The notes under the pieces are model-generated. The model had not been told where the DNA came from and ran no database searches. It was given only the letters and a program-made list of their open reading frames with translations. The position numbers and the translations under genes are program-made. Below, in pieces: positions 25,821 through 32,989 of a DNA stretch of 64,000 bases (within the stretch, counting starts at the first letter, position 1; every line of letters starts with the position of its first letter). The stretch comes from Paenibacillus sp. cl123 (lineage in GTDB: Bacteria > Bacillota > Bacilli > Paenibacillales > NBRC-103111): the NCBI RefSeq assembly GCF_900101595.1, contig NZ_FMYY01000002.1, positions 310,001 to 374,000 on the forward strand, in the 5' to 3' direction.

Positions 25821-26609
25821 TTGAATTATTTACAAACTGATTTATTTGGCGAAGTGTTCCAACCTGAGTCTTTTCTTGAATTAATCGAGTTGGTTATTAT
25901 TAATAATTCCGGAAAATTCGGTAATGTTAGATTGTGGCGCGGTCAAAGTGATATTGATTGGCCTATACATAGTGGCGCCTATCGAAAATTGATAAAATCT
26001 AAGTCTGAAATTTTAGAGGAAGATATTTTATACTATGAAAGGTCTTTGATAAAACAAGCAAGACACAAAGGCTACGGAAAGTTATATGGGAATGAGATTA
26101 GTGATTCAGAACTTCTCGCAAAATTGCAACATCACGGAGCAGCAACAAGGCTAGTTGATTTTTCCAAAAACGCACTTGTTGGTTTATGGTTTTGTGTTCA
26201 AGCAAATCAAGACAAAACAGGAGTATTGTTAGGTGTTCATACAAATTTTGTAGGGGGTGGTGTCGAAGGTGTTCTTGAAGATCGGGATTATAATGATTTA
26301 ACAAAGAATCTAAATGCATACGATCATCCTATGTTCATTGAAACTCCAGTTGTATCGAAGAGAATTGCAGCTCAACATGGAGTATTTTTATACAGTGATA
26401 TAAGCGAAATGCAAAGAGGCAGTTTAAAATTGCCTGTGGAAAATAATGCAAATTTATTTATTGCAATTACAGCTAAATTGAAATTGGATTGTCGAAGATT
26501 ATTAATTGATTGTTTTGATATCAGAAATGAAACATTATTTCCAGATTTGGACGGATTTTCGAATGCCAACAGTGCTAATAGTGATAGAAATGATATGTTT
26601 AGATGGTAA
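25821..26609 (+). CDS. FRG-domain protein
   Basis: 262 residues. The FRG signature is clear: VRLWRGQSDIDWPI (FRG core Arg40-Gly41-Gln42), HSGAYRKL, and later LLAKLQHHGAATRLVDFSKN (about 97-116), followed by ALVGLWFC. FRG domains occur in bacterial and phage-related proteins often found with toxin or defence genes; their biochemical activity is not settled. TTG 25821 is chosen because GAGGTGGG lies 5 nt upstream; GTG 25812 lies inside that site. It is followed after 17 bp by the DUF6710-like gene, so the two probably form a module. Confidence 0.78.
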   Translation: MNYLQTDLFGEVFQPESFLELIELVIINNSGKFGNVRLWRGQSDIDWPIHSGAYRKLIKSKSEILEEDILYYERSLIKQARHKGYGKLYGNEISDSELLAKLQHHGAATRLVDFSKNALVGLWFCVQANQDKTGVLLGVHTNFVGGGVEGVLEDRDYNDLTKNLNAYDHPMFIETPVVSKRIAAQHGVFLYSDISEMQRGSLKLPVENNANLFIAITAKLKLDCRRLLIDCFDIRNETLFPDLDGFSNANSANSDRNDMFRW

Positions 26610-26626
26610 TATACAAGGGGATCACG

Positions 26627-27400
26627 ATGCTGAAAAATATTATAAATACTATGTTTAAAAAAGAACAAAAGAAACAAAATGTTTATAATAAGAGTGTTTG
26701 TGCTTCGAGCATGGAAATGAAATCGGTGTTCTACCAAATGTTGACGTTTGCTAGCGATGTTATTGAAACACATGAAAAAAATCGAGACAAGAGACAAGCT
26801 GCTGAGCCTACTCACCCCATTTTTGATGTTATAAAATTAATTGGGTTGCGAACTCAAACAAAATACTTGACCAATTTATTATATAATTACGAAAGAGAAC
26901 GATTGCCCAACATGGATCCATGGCACGTGTTTTTTAGTGATTCCGAGGATATTACTTACGATGGTAAAGGAATGTATGATTTATTTAAGAAAGTCTCTAC
27001 TGAGCAGGCACTTGTCAGTATCAAACATGACTTAGTTTTACCTTGGCCCTGGGATGAAGGCCGTCAAATACAATCATTAGCCAATATAGGTGAAGGAAGA
27101 ATCCGGGGGAGTTGGACAGAGGATAAATTAAATCATTCAATTGAATTGTGGCTACCTATGAGGATTGGGTTTGTAAAGGGAGGAAATCATTCAATATCTG
27201 CTGGAATACTTCAAGGAGAAGGATTCGTAAGACCCAAAGTTATTTTTGATATAAGTCCTATCTACCAGTATGTATACACTGATGGAGAGAATTTTTATCG
27301 AAAATCTGACAACACAATAATTGCTAAAGTCTCATCAGTTGAATTTGCAGCTATTTTTGAAATAGGCAGATATATGATAGAGAAGGGAATAAATCGATGA
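26627..27400 (+). CDS. DUF6710-like hypothetical protein
   Basis: 257 residues: a basic N-terminal part, then IFDVIKLIGLRTQTKYLTNLL, a Trp-rich centre (VLPWPWDEGR, GSWTEDKLNHS) and the distinctive KGGNHSISAGIL motif. From memory this resembles the DUF6710 family, which has no known function. The ATG at 26627 is preceded by AAGGGG; an ATG at 26603 overlaps the FRG gene. The tight spacing to the FRG gene suggests they act together, possibly as a defence pair; that is inference. Confidence 0.5.
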   Translation: MLKNIINTMFKKEQKKQNVYNKSVCASSMEMKSVFYQMLTFASDVIETHEKNRDKRQAAEPTHPIFDVIKLIGLRTQTKYLTNLLYNYERERLPNMDPWHVFFSDSEDITYDGKGMYDLFKKVSTEQALVSIKHDLVLPWPWDEGRQIQSLANIGEGRIRGSWTEDKLNHSIELWLPMRIGFVKGGNHSISAGILQGEGFVRPKVIFDISPIYQYVYTDGENFYRKSDNTIIAKVSSVEFAAIFEIGRYMIEKGINR

Positions 27401-27441
27401 AAGACATATTTCATTGAATATTATATTGAGGTGTTGTGGCC

Positions 27442-28107
27442 ATGGGGATTAATAGTAGTGATTGGGCTGCGCGAATAGCAAGTCGTTCAGACTTAACTGG
27501 TAGGTTAACGCATTTAACTCGACCATCAAAAAATTTAGATCTCAATGGAATAAGCTTCGAGGATATAAATCTTCTCGCAGTAGATAATTTAATAAATATT
27601 TTAACTGAGAAAAAGCTCAATGGAAGTTCCAGGGAGGGCTATGTAATCGGTAGTAATAAAGCTGTTTGTTTTCAGGATACACCTTTGTATGCACTGGTCC
27701 AAAATGTTGAACATGAAAGAAAAAGAAGAGATGTGAATGCTAGGGAAAAGTTACGATATTGTGGTGTAGGCATATCATTTATAAAACCTGACATGTATCA
27801 TTTTTATGGAGCTAGGCAAGTCTTCTATGAGGAGACTGAGGTTGCCAAATCTATTTTACCTCCAGAAGAATGGTGGAGAATCGTTGACAACGAGTATAAA
27901 CTTACTGGGAACGACTGGGATATTACCGATTGGACTCATGAACGAGAATGGAGAGTTCGAGGAGACATGGAGTTTGAATACAAAAAAGGATACGTCCATA
28001 TCGTCTTGTATAATCCTGCATGCGTTAAAAGGTTTCTTGAAAGATGCCCCAAAGATATCTTAGATCAGACATACGGAATTACAACTCTCAAAAGTGTACT
28101 TATGTAA
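27442..28107 (+). CDS. AbiGi/DUF2971-like protein
   Basis: 221 residues. The layout is RLTHLTRPSK near the N-terminus, SREGYVIGSNKAVCFQDTPL in the middle, GVGISFIKPDMYHFYGAR, and WTHEREWRVRGDMEF near the C-terminus. This set of short motifs (a conserved 'FxDxPL' then 'xREWR') is what I associate with AbiGi and DUF2971 proteins, some of which are linked to abortive infection. The assignment is by eye and weak. The ATG at 27442 follows GAGGTG with 9-nt spacing. A hairpin terminator follows at 28218. Confidence 0.45.
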   Translation: MGINSSDWAARIASRSDLTGRLTHLTRPSKNLDLNGISFEDINLLAVDNLINILTEKKLNGSSREGYVIGSNKAVCFQDTPLYALVQNVEHERKRRDVNAREKLRYCGVGISFIKPDMYHFYGARQVFYEETEVAKSILPPEEWWRIVDNEYKLTGNDWDITDWTHEREWRVRGDMEFEYKKGYVHIVLYNPACVKRFLERCPKDILDQTYGITTLKSVLM

Positions 28108-28217
28108 GATGAAAAGCAAGATTCTAGGGTAGTGAGAGGCGAGAGAACAATACCTTGCTTCGTTAAAATATATTCGTATCATAACCGAAACTTCTCTTAC
28201 GCAAATTACATAGTAAT

Positions 28218-28257
28218 AAAATCACCTCCTCAAGAATATAAGGAGGTGATTTTTCTT
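28218..28257. terminator. Bidirectional terminator
   Basis: Perfect 13-bp stem AAAATCACCTCCT / AGGAGGTGATTTT (arms 28218-28230 and 28241-28253) followed by TTTCTTT. It ends the plus-strand AbiGi-like gene and the minus-strand small membrane protein. Confidence 0.8.
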
Positions 28258-28272
28258 TGCCTAATATATGTA

Positions 28273-28425
28273 TTACTGTGCTAAGTTTAGCTGTATATTC
28301 TCGATTAACAGATTGCTAATAGATTCAATTAGGCCAGTTGTGGTTGATACAAAAAAATGAGACATCTGCGCAGGGAATAATACAATTAATAATAATATCA
28401 CTACTGCAATGATCAGTTTTGGCAT
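28273..28425 (-). CDS. Small hydrophobic peptide, divergent from the XRE regulator
   Basis: 50 residues: basic MPK start, one strong hydrophobic segment (LIIAVVILLLIVLFP, about residues 4-18), then an amphipathic tail ending IENIQLNLAQ. The ATG at 28425 has AAAGGAG 10 nt upstream. It is transcribed away from the XRE regulator, sharing an intergenic region with palindromes. It could be a small membrane toxin, a secreted signal or an immunity peptide; sequence alone does not decide. Confidence 0.55.
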   Translation of the reverse strand: MPKLIIAVVILLLIVLFPAQMSHFFVSTTTGLIESISNLLIENIQLNLAQ

Positions 28426-28470
28426 AAGAGCGTAGCTCCTTTCAGATGTTATTGTCTTAATTAGACAACG

Positions 28471-28479
28471 TGGTATAAT
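28471..28479 (+). promoter_or_regulatory. Extended -10 promoter of the XRE gene
   Basis: TGGTATAAT, the TGnTATAAT extended -10 element, within an imperfect inverted repeat (ACAACG ... GTTGT around it). A TTGTCT -35-like element lies only 15 bp upstream. Confidence 0.55.
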
Positions 28480-28527
28480 GTTGTTGTTATAAAGCAATAA
28501 TAGCACTGAGATAATTCATTGTCAACA

Positions 28528-28543
28528 TAAAACAACGTTGTTT
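28528..28543. promoter_or_regulatory. Palindromic operator candidate upstream of the XRE gene
   Basis: Core AACAACGTTGTT (28531-28542) is a perfect palindrome and extends to 14 bp. Related half-sites (ACAACG and GTTGT) flank the -10 element 50 bp upstream, so the XRE protein probably binds both. Confidence 0.5.
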
Positions 28544-28582
28544 AATTATGATAACAAAATGAACGATTACGGGGTGCAATTT

Positions 28583-29242
28583 ATGAAATCATACAGCGAA
28601 TTACTTAAAACATATATTGAAAATTCAGGATTAACATTAAGTCAGCTAGAGATAAGGCTTAGAGAAGCCGGACTAGCAACCAATAAAACATATATTAGTA
28701 AATTACAGAATGGGAAATTACCACCTGCTGGAGATGAGATCAATAGGGCACTAGCTGAGGTTTTAGAATCAGATGCTGAGGAACTAATATTGGCCGCTTA
28801 TGCAGAAAAAGCACCTGTACTTAATGAAATACTTGACTCATTCACGGATACATTCAAAGTTCTCATGATCAATAATAAAAATTTTTTTCTGAGATTTGTA
28901 CAGGATGGAGACGAACAAGCGGAGCATTTTAAGACTAATTTTGAAACTATCGTTGAATATGTAATGTCATCGATGGGAGTTAAAGATAAAATTGATATTT
29001 TAAGAGAACTTACACAGATCATGAAAACAACAAATTATTTAGAGACATCAAAATTTGATGAGGGTTATCTAAAAATTGATCCAAGCTCTCTATTCACACA
29101 AGAAATGATTTCAATTTTTGAAAACATGGAAAATTTTCCAGAAGAAAAGAGCATCACTGAACTATCCGATGATGAACATATTTTCCTAACTGAGCAACTA
29201 AAGTTATACAGAGATCTGAAATCAAAGAAAGTTATAAACTAA
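28583..29242 (+). CDS. XRE-family transcriptional regulator
   Basis: 219 residues. The N-terminal helix-turn-helix of the Cro/CI type is visible (SYSELLKTYIENSGLTLSQLE ... TYISKLQNGKLPPAGDEINRALAEVL). The remaining two thirds are helical and acidic with no recognised ligand domain. The ATG at 28583 has GGGGTG upstream. It is divergent from the small hydrophobic peptide gene and followed after 26 bp by the UPF0489 gene. It probably autoregulates through the palindromes. Confidence 0.82.
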   Translation: MKSYSELLKTYIENSGLTLSQLEIRLREAGLATNKTYISKLQNGKLPPAGDEINRALAEVLESDAEELILAAYAEKAPVLNEILDSFTDTFKVLMINNKNFFLRFVQDGDEQAEHFKTNFETIVEYVMSSMGVKDKIDILRELTQIMKTTNYLETSKFDEGYLKIDPSSLFTQEMISIFENMENFPEEKSITELSDDEHIFLTEQLKLYRDLKSKKVIN

Positions 29243-29268
29243 ATTACTTTATGAAAAGGTGGAAAGCG

Positions 29269-30036
29269 ATGATTGAATGGGAGAAGGATATAAATTGGAA
29301 GTTGCGCACTAAAGATAGACGTGTATATCTTATGAGAGACCATAACTGGAGTTTTGCTGCATGGGAGATAGCAAAAATCGATAATCGAATCAAAGAAAAA
29401 TCCTTAGTTGTACATGTTGATTCACATCTTGACGATGTAGCGGATGGAGCATTAGTAACGAATTTACTGTCCGCAAAAACAGTTGAAGAGATTATGAAGG
29501 TTAGTGAAAGCTATGATAGATCTTCTGGAATCTTTAATGAAAATAACATAATGCATATTGATAATTTTATATGGGCATCAATAGCAAGAAGAACTATTGA
29601 AGAAGTTATATATGTATCGAGGGATAAGCAAGAAGTAACATCAATAAAGGGGTTAAAACAAAATGGCGGGATAGAGTCAAGAATGATAATGTCGAATCTT
29701 CCTTTTGACTGCAATTATAGGCATTTAAGGTATCACTCAATTGAATCCTTTTTAATGTCTTTCAATAGGGATAACTTTACTGATTACGTTTCAGACAGGA
29801 CGGCTATCCTTGATCTTGATATTGATGTTTTTAACGAGTCAGATCGCGACCCAATGTTAGCACCAATGCATGTGGTCAGAGAAAGTGTTGAAAGCCTATT
29901 GAATTTATACCCATGGGATATTATAACTATTGCAATTTCGCCTGATTTTTGCGGGGGAGTATTAGAAGCTGAATTTCTTTTGGAAAATGTTCTTGGAGCT
30001 ATGAAACTAGATGTTGAGTCAATGGAAAAATGGTAA
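29269..30036 (+). CDS. UPF0489-family protein (arginase/deacetylase-like fold)
   Basis: 255 residues with VVHVDSHLDDV (about 48-58), LDLDIDVF and TIAISPDFCGG, the Asp/His metal-binding pattern of the UPF0489 family, which is related to arginase/HDAC folds. From memory, some UPF0489 proteins are peptide arginases in RiPP pathways (the OspR type). No precursor peptide or RiPP enzyme is visible here other than the small peptide at 28273. The ATG at 29269 follows AAAAGGTGG; an ATG at 29251 is possible. Confidence 0.65.
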   Translation: MIEWEKDINWKLRTKDRRVYLMRDHNWSFAAWEIAKIDNRIKEKSLVVHVDSHLDDVADGALVTNLLSAKTVEEIMKVSESYDRSSGIFNENNIMHIDNFIWASIARRTIEEVIYVSRDKQEVTSIKGLKQNGGIESRMIMSNLPFDCNYRHLRYHSIESFLMSFNRDNFTDYVSDRTAILDLDIDVFNESDRDPMLAPMHVVRESVESLLNLYPWDIITIAISPDFCGGVLEAEFLLENVLGAMKLDVESMEKW

Positions 30037-30132
30037 TGGTACTGAGGTAGCATGTTAGTTAAATCATATTCTTTTAAACAGAACTCATGGTTAAATTGTG
30101 AAATCATTAAAAATTCTCGGGGGGAAAGACTG

Positions 30133-30915
30133 ATGAGACCTGACTTTGATGAAATCGGTTTTCTGGGTCAACAAATAGATGATATCATGGAGTCTTATCT
30201 TAAGGAAAATACGGACGTTTTCGAGTTGATTGAAGAGATTAGTCTTTTTGGAAACCAAGCTAAGTATAAACTAAATGTTCAAGCGAACGAGCGAAGATTT
30301 ATTGCAAGTGCAAGTCTTTATTTAAAAGTTTTAAATTGTTTTCAATCTACAATCATTTTAGCTAAAAAAGGCCTTGGAGTAGAATGTGCTATTTTAACAA
30401 GGTCTCTTTTAGAGGCGGTTTTCCCATTAAAAATAATGTCCTCTAACAAGGAATTTACTGAAGAATTCTTTGGTTCAAATCATAAAAGTATGCAGTTAAA
30501 ATGGCTTAACGCCATTTTCACTAAAGATACTTTTATTAACAATCGGACAAAGGCTAATGAAGAGTTGCGAGAAATACTACAAAAAGAAAAATTAGAAGAT
30601 AAAATTAGAGATTTTAAAGTAGAAGAACTTGCTTCAAGAGCAGATATGGAATCGTATTATCAATACGTATATAGAGTGTTAAGTGATGATGTTCATACTA
30701 CACCTTTTTCCTTATACTCCTACATTAATACTGATAATAATGATAATATAGTGAGCTTTAACAATGGACCAATAACGAGAGACTTAAAAGATTATGTACT
30801 TACATCTGCGTCAATAGTATTAATTGCTCTAGAAAGTATTAGTGAAATATTTGATCTGAATTTCGACGATAAAATTAAGTGTTTTGATGATAGGATCTCA
30901 AAAATATGGCAATAA
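30133..30915 (+). CDS. DUF5677-type protein
   Basis: 260 mostly helical residues. The pattern CAILTRSLLEAVFPLKIM, later YVYRVLSDDVHTTPFSLYSY, matches what I recall for DUF5677 proteins, which are common on mobile elements and near defence genes. The conserved Arg-Ser-x-x-Glu and the His after Ser/Asp could form a site. The ATG at 30133 follows GGGGGGAAAG. It lies downstream of XRE and UPF0489, so these three may form an operon. Confidence 0.55.
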   Translation: MRPDFDEIGFLGQQIDDIMESYLKENTDVFELIEEISLFGNQAKYKLNVQANERRFIASASLYLKVLNCFQSTIILAKKGLGVECAILTRSLLEAVFPLKIMSSNKEFTEEFFGSNHKSMQLKWLNAIFTKDTFINNRTKANEELREILQKEKLEDKIRDFKVEELASRADMESYYQYVYRVLSDDVHTTPFSLYSYINTDNNDNIVSFNNGPITRDLKDYVLTSASIVLIALESISEIFDLNFDDKIKCFDDRISKIWQ

Positions 30916-31081
30916 CGAACAACGAGTGAACAATCAAAATTTGGATTTTGAAGATAAAAATATTAATACTCTTCGTTTGTCGAGGCCAATGAAGGGTGGG
31001 GAAGCACGTGTCCTATTATATATATAATTTTCCCGTGTCCCGCTGATGTATTTTAACCTATAAGACAATACATAATTCTGC

Positions 31082-31110
31082 AAAAACCTTGATATTTCAA
31101 GGTTTTTTTT
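31082..31110. terminator. Intrinsic terminator (bidirectional form)
   Basis: Perfect 11-bp stem AAAAACCTTGA / TCAAGGTTTTT (arms 31082-31092 and 31097-31107) with loop TATT and a T-run, after the DUF5677 gene and just before the cpaF relic. Confidence 0.85.
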
Positions 31111-31131
31111 CATGTTCGTAACCGTGTGTAT

Positions 31132-31222
31132 ATGGCTCAGGCGATGAATACTGGACATGAGGGCTCGTTAACTTCGGGCATGCAACTTAACTCCAGATAT
31201 GCTGAACCGCCTAGAGACGATT
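31132..31222 (+). pseudogene. cpaF: Decayed fragment of a cpaF/TadA ATPase gene
   Basis: The sequence first reads MAQAMNTGHEGSLTSG in frame; a 1-bp deletion then breaks it, and after correction it continues as PDMLNRLETI. The resident cpaF reads AMNTGHEGSLSTGHSNS and ADMLSRLETM at the same place. The fragment is on the same strand as the tad genes. Nucleotide differences from the resident gene are many, so it came from a different or long-diverged cpaF. No more of the gene can be followed with confidence. Confidence 0.75.
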
Positions 31223-31284
31223 CCACTTAAGTTATTTCTAGAGAAAGTTGAGATAGTTCGTATATGTAAGAATAAACACGTGAC

Positions 31285-31584
31285 CTAATCAATCTGATTT
31301 GCATCAAAAATTTCTTTTGAGAATTTATATGTAGCGTAATAAATAATACTTGTAAGATTAAAAGTATTGACTGCATTTATTTTTTCGTAAATTTCGGCAG
31401 TATGTGATTTAATTATTAAACTCAAAATGAATAAATTAATACTATGATTTATTTGTTGCTCAGTTAGAAATTCTATAAACCTGAAAGGGGCACGACTATT
31501 AATGCTGAATATGGATTGTATTGTGTTAATAAAAATTTCTTGTTGTTGTTTTTGTTCGCCAGTTCTAATTGTAAGCATAGACAT
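31285..31584 (-). CDS. Hypothetical protein
   Basis: 99 residues, AT-rich, predicted all-helical (MSMLTIRTGEQKQQQEIFIN...). No family is recognised. An AGGGTGAAG site precedes the ATG. The 10-bp inverted repeat at 31595-31620 lies in its promoter region. It is the only gene facing the opposite direction at the right end of the island. Confidence 0.45.
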   Translation of the reverse strand: MSMLTIRTGEQKQQQEIFINTIQSIFSINSRAPFRFIEFLTEQQINHSINLFILSLIIKSHTAEIYEKINAVNTFNLTSIIYYATYKFSKEIFDANQID

Positions 31585-31594
31585 ACTTCACCCT

Positions 31595-31620
31595 GTATTA
31601 ATTAAATAATTAATTAATAC
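31595..31620. repeat. Inverted repeat upstream of the minus-strand ORF
   Basis: GTATTAATTA (31595-31604) and TAATTAATAC (31611-31620) are a perfect 10-bp inverted repeat with a 6-bp spacer, in the promoter region of the gene at 31285-31584. It could be an operator or a protein-binding arm of the island end. Confidence 0.45.
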
Positions 31621-31768
31621 AAATATCGGCAGATAATTACATTTATATACAAGATATGCATGATATTATCTATTGCATAATGCATCGTTAAAATATGACA
31701 TAAAATTATACAAAATAGTTTATAAATATACAGAATTAAGACTAATGATGCATAAATATAAATTTTTA

Positions 31769-31789
31769 CCATTAGTGTGATGCTAATGG
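31769..31789. other. Inverted repeat spanning the right island junction
   Basis: CCATTAG (31769-31775) and CTAATGG (31783-31789) flank 7 bp, and the right arm runs into the 13-bp direct repeat at 31785. Such a layout resembles recombinase core-type sites of integrated elements. The left junction does not show the same arm, as expected if the arm belonged to the element. Confidence 0.5.
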
Positions 31790-31797
31790 ATCATGAA
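31785..31797 (+). repeat. Right 13-bp direct repeat at island boundary
   Basis: AATGGATCATGAA, the second copy of the boundary repeat. Confidence 0.8.
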
Positions 31798-31900
31798 GTG
31801 GATGAGCGATCTGTTCACGAATGCGGATGCGGAAATCAAGCTTGAGAACGAAAATGTCCGCAGCGACGGGAACAAGCTGAGTCCGAAAACAACTCCGTGA
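31785..31900 (+). pseudogene. flp: Severed 3' end of the flp pilin gene
   Basis: From the boundary repeat the original pilin frame continues as WIMKWMSDLFTNADAEIK and ends at TGA 31898-31900 after a Lys/Pro tail. It has no start or ribosome-binding site of its own. Its stop overlaps the GTG start of the TadE-like gene by 4 bp, showing the ancestral operon order flp then tadE. Confidence 0.85.
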
Positions 31901-32970
31901 TTCTGAAAAGACGGCAATCCGGCAGACGGCATTTCCGCTCGGCAGGCAGAGCTTTCCGGGCTGCGGGCAGAAGAGTGGCCGGTTTCTGTCAAGGACGGAG
32001 CGGCCAGCTGACGCTGGAGGCGTCCATGACTTTGCCTGTCATTATGCTGGCAACGTTCGTGCTGCTGGCGGTGGCCGCTTATTATTACCAGCAGTCCAGC
32101 CTGTATTATACGGCCGGAAGATCGGCAGAGCGGACAGCTTATATATGGAATAACAGCAGCAAGGATTATGTGACGGGAGCGGTTGATCCGGCGTTAAGCG
32201 ACGGGCTGTATTGGCGGCTTACGGCGGACGGGCTGTCGCAATGGTTTAACATAACCCACTCTTCCGGTCCGGTGGGCGTTCAGCTCCCGTCGCAGGCTGC
32301 CGGTTCGGCAGGAGGGGGAGCGGCGGGCAAGCTGGGAAGAGCCGCAGCGGAGCTTGGGAGCGAGCAGCGCGGGGAATTGACCTATCTACATTACGGTTTG
32401 TTCCGCGTCGTTCGGTCATCGCTGGAGCGTACGGTCCGGCTTCCTGATTTTGTCAGGAGTTGGTTCCACGCCTCTTCGCAGCTGAAAGCCGGCACTTCGT
32501 CTCATGTGATCGATCCTGTAGAAACGATCCGGCTGACCGACCTGACGCGGACGTTCATCGCCGAGGTGCAGGGCCGCATCAAGCCGGCCGCGGCGCTTGC
32601 ACTGATGACGGAGCCTGTTACGGGCTCTGCGGCAAAGCCGCCGATCACCTCGCATGCCCAGGCTGCGCAATATGTGCGCTTGCTCGTCGGCGGTGCCGAG
32701 AAGACGGTGCAGGTGACGCCGGAGACGAAGCGGGTGATCGATGCGCTGGACGCTTCGGGCGTGGCTCATCAGGCGTATTATACGTTTAACGAGAAAAATT
32801 TGCGGGAAGTGCAGCTCCCGAAAGACGCGGCGCTGCTCAAGGCGGGAACGCAGGTGAAGGGCGTGGTGTGGCATTTCTTCAAGCTGTCCAAGCAGGAACG
32901 GGTCAAGCTGACGCAAGCTCTGAAAAACGATATTGAACGTCACGGCATCGTGATGGTGTTTCATGAATAA
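31897..32970 (+). CDS. TadE/TadG-like pilus protein
   Basis: 357 residues. After a 34-residue Arg-rich stretch comes GQLTLEASMTLPVIMLATFVLLAVAAYYY, the TadE-type N-terminal segment (Leu-Glu-Ala and one transmembrane helix), followed by a periplasm-type domain without a recognised fold. TadE/F proteins are pseudopilins needed for Flp assembly. The GTG start at 31897 overlaps the severed pilin frame (GTGA), a coupling that the insertion has broken. Expression must now rely on read-through or a promoter in the island. Confidence 0.78.
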   Translation: MILKRRQSGRRHFRSAGRAFRAAGRRVAGFCQGRSGQLTLEASMTLPVIMLATFVLLAVAAYYYQQSSLYYTAGRSAERTAYIWNNSSKDYVTGAVDPALSDGLYWRLTADGLSQWFNITHSSGPVGVQLPSQAAGSAGGGAAGKLGRAAAELGSEQRGELTYLHYGLFRVVRSSLERTVRLPDFVRSWFHASSQLKAGTSSHVIDPVETIRLTDLTRTFIAEVQGRIKPAAALALMTEPVTGSAAKPPITSHAQAAQYVRLLVGGAEKTVQVTPETKRVIDALDASGVAHQAYYTFNEKNLREVQLPKDAALLKAGTQVKGVVWHFFKLSKQERVKLTQALKNDIERHGIVMVFHE

Positions 32971-32989
32971 GCCGGGGAGGAGAAGACCT

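Larger units (their letters stand above)
24441..31797. mobile_element. AT-rich accessory island inserted in the flp pilin gene
   Basis: About 7.36 kb of much more AT-rich DNA than both flanks, bounded by the 13-bp direct repeats and breaking the flp frame. Removing one repeat plus the insert rejoins flp exactly in frame. Contents: small ORFs, FRG-domain, DUF6710-like, AbiGi/DUF2971-like, a divergent XRE/small-membrane-protein pair, UPF0489, DUF5677 and a decayed cpaF piece. No integrase, resolvase or transposase is recognised, so it may be non-autonomous or may have lost its recombinase. Confidence 0.82.

Noticed and set aside
24441..31797. Transposon-type terminal inverted repeats at the island ends
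   Set aside because: Sequences just inside the two direct repeats (TTAAAGAGG on the left, TAGTGTGATGC on the right) are not inverted copies, and no transposase is present.
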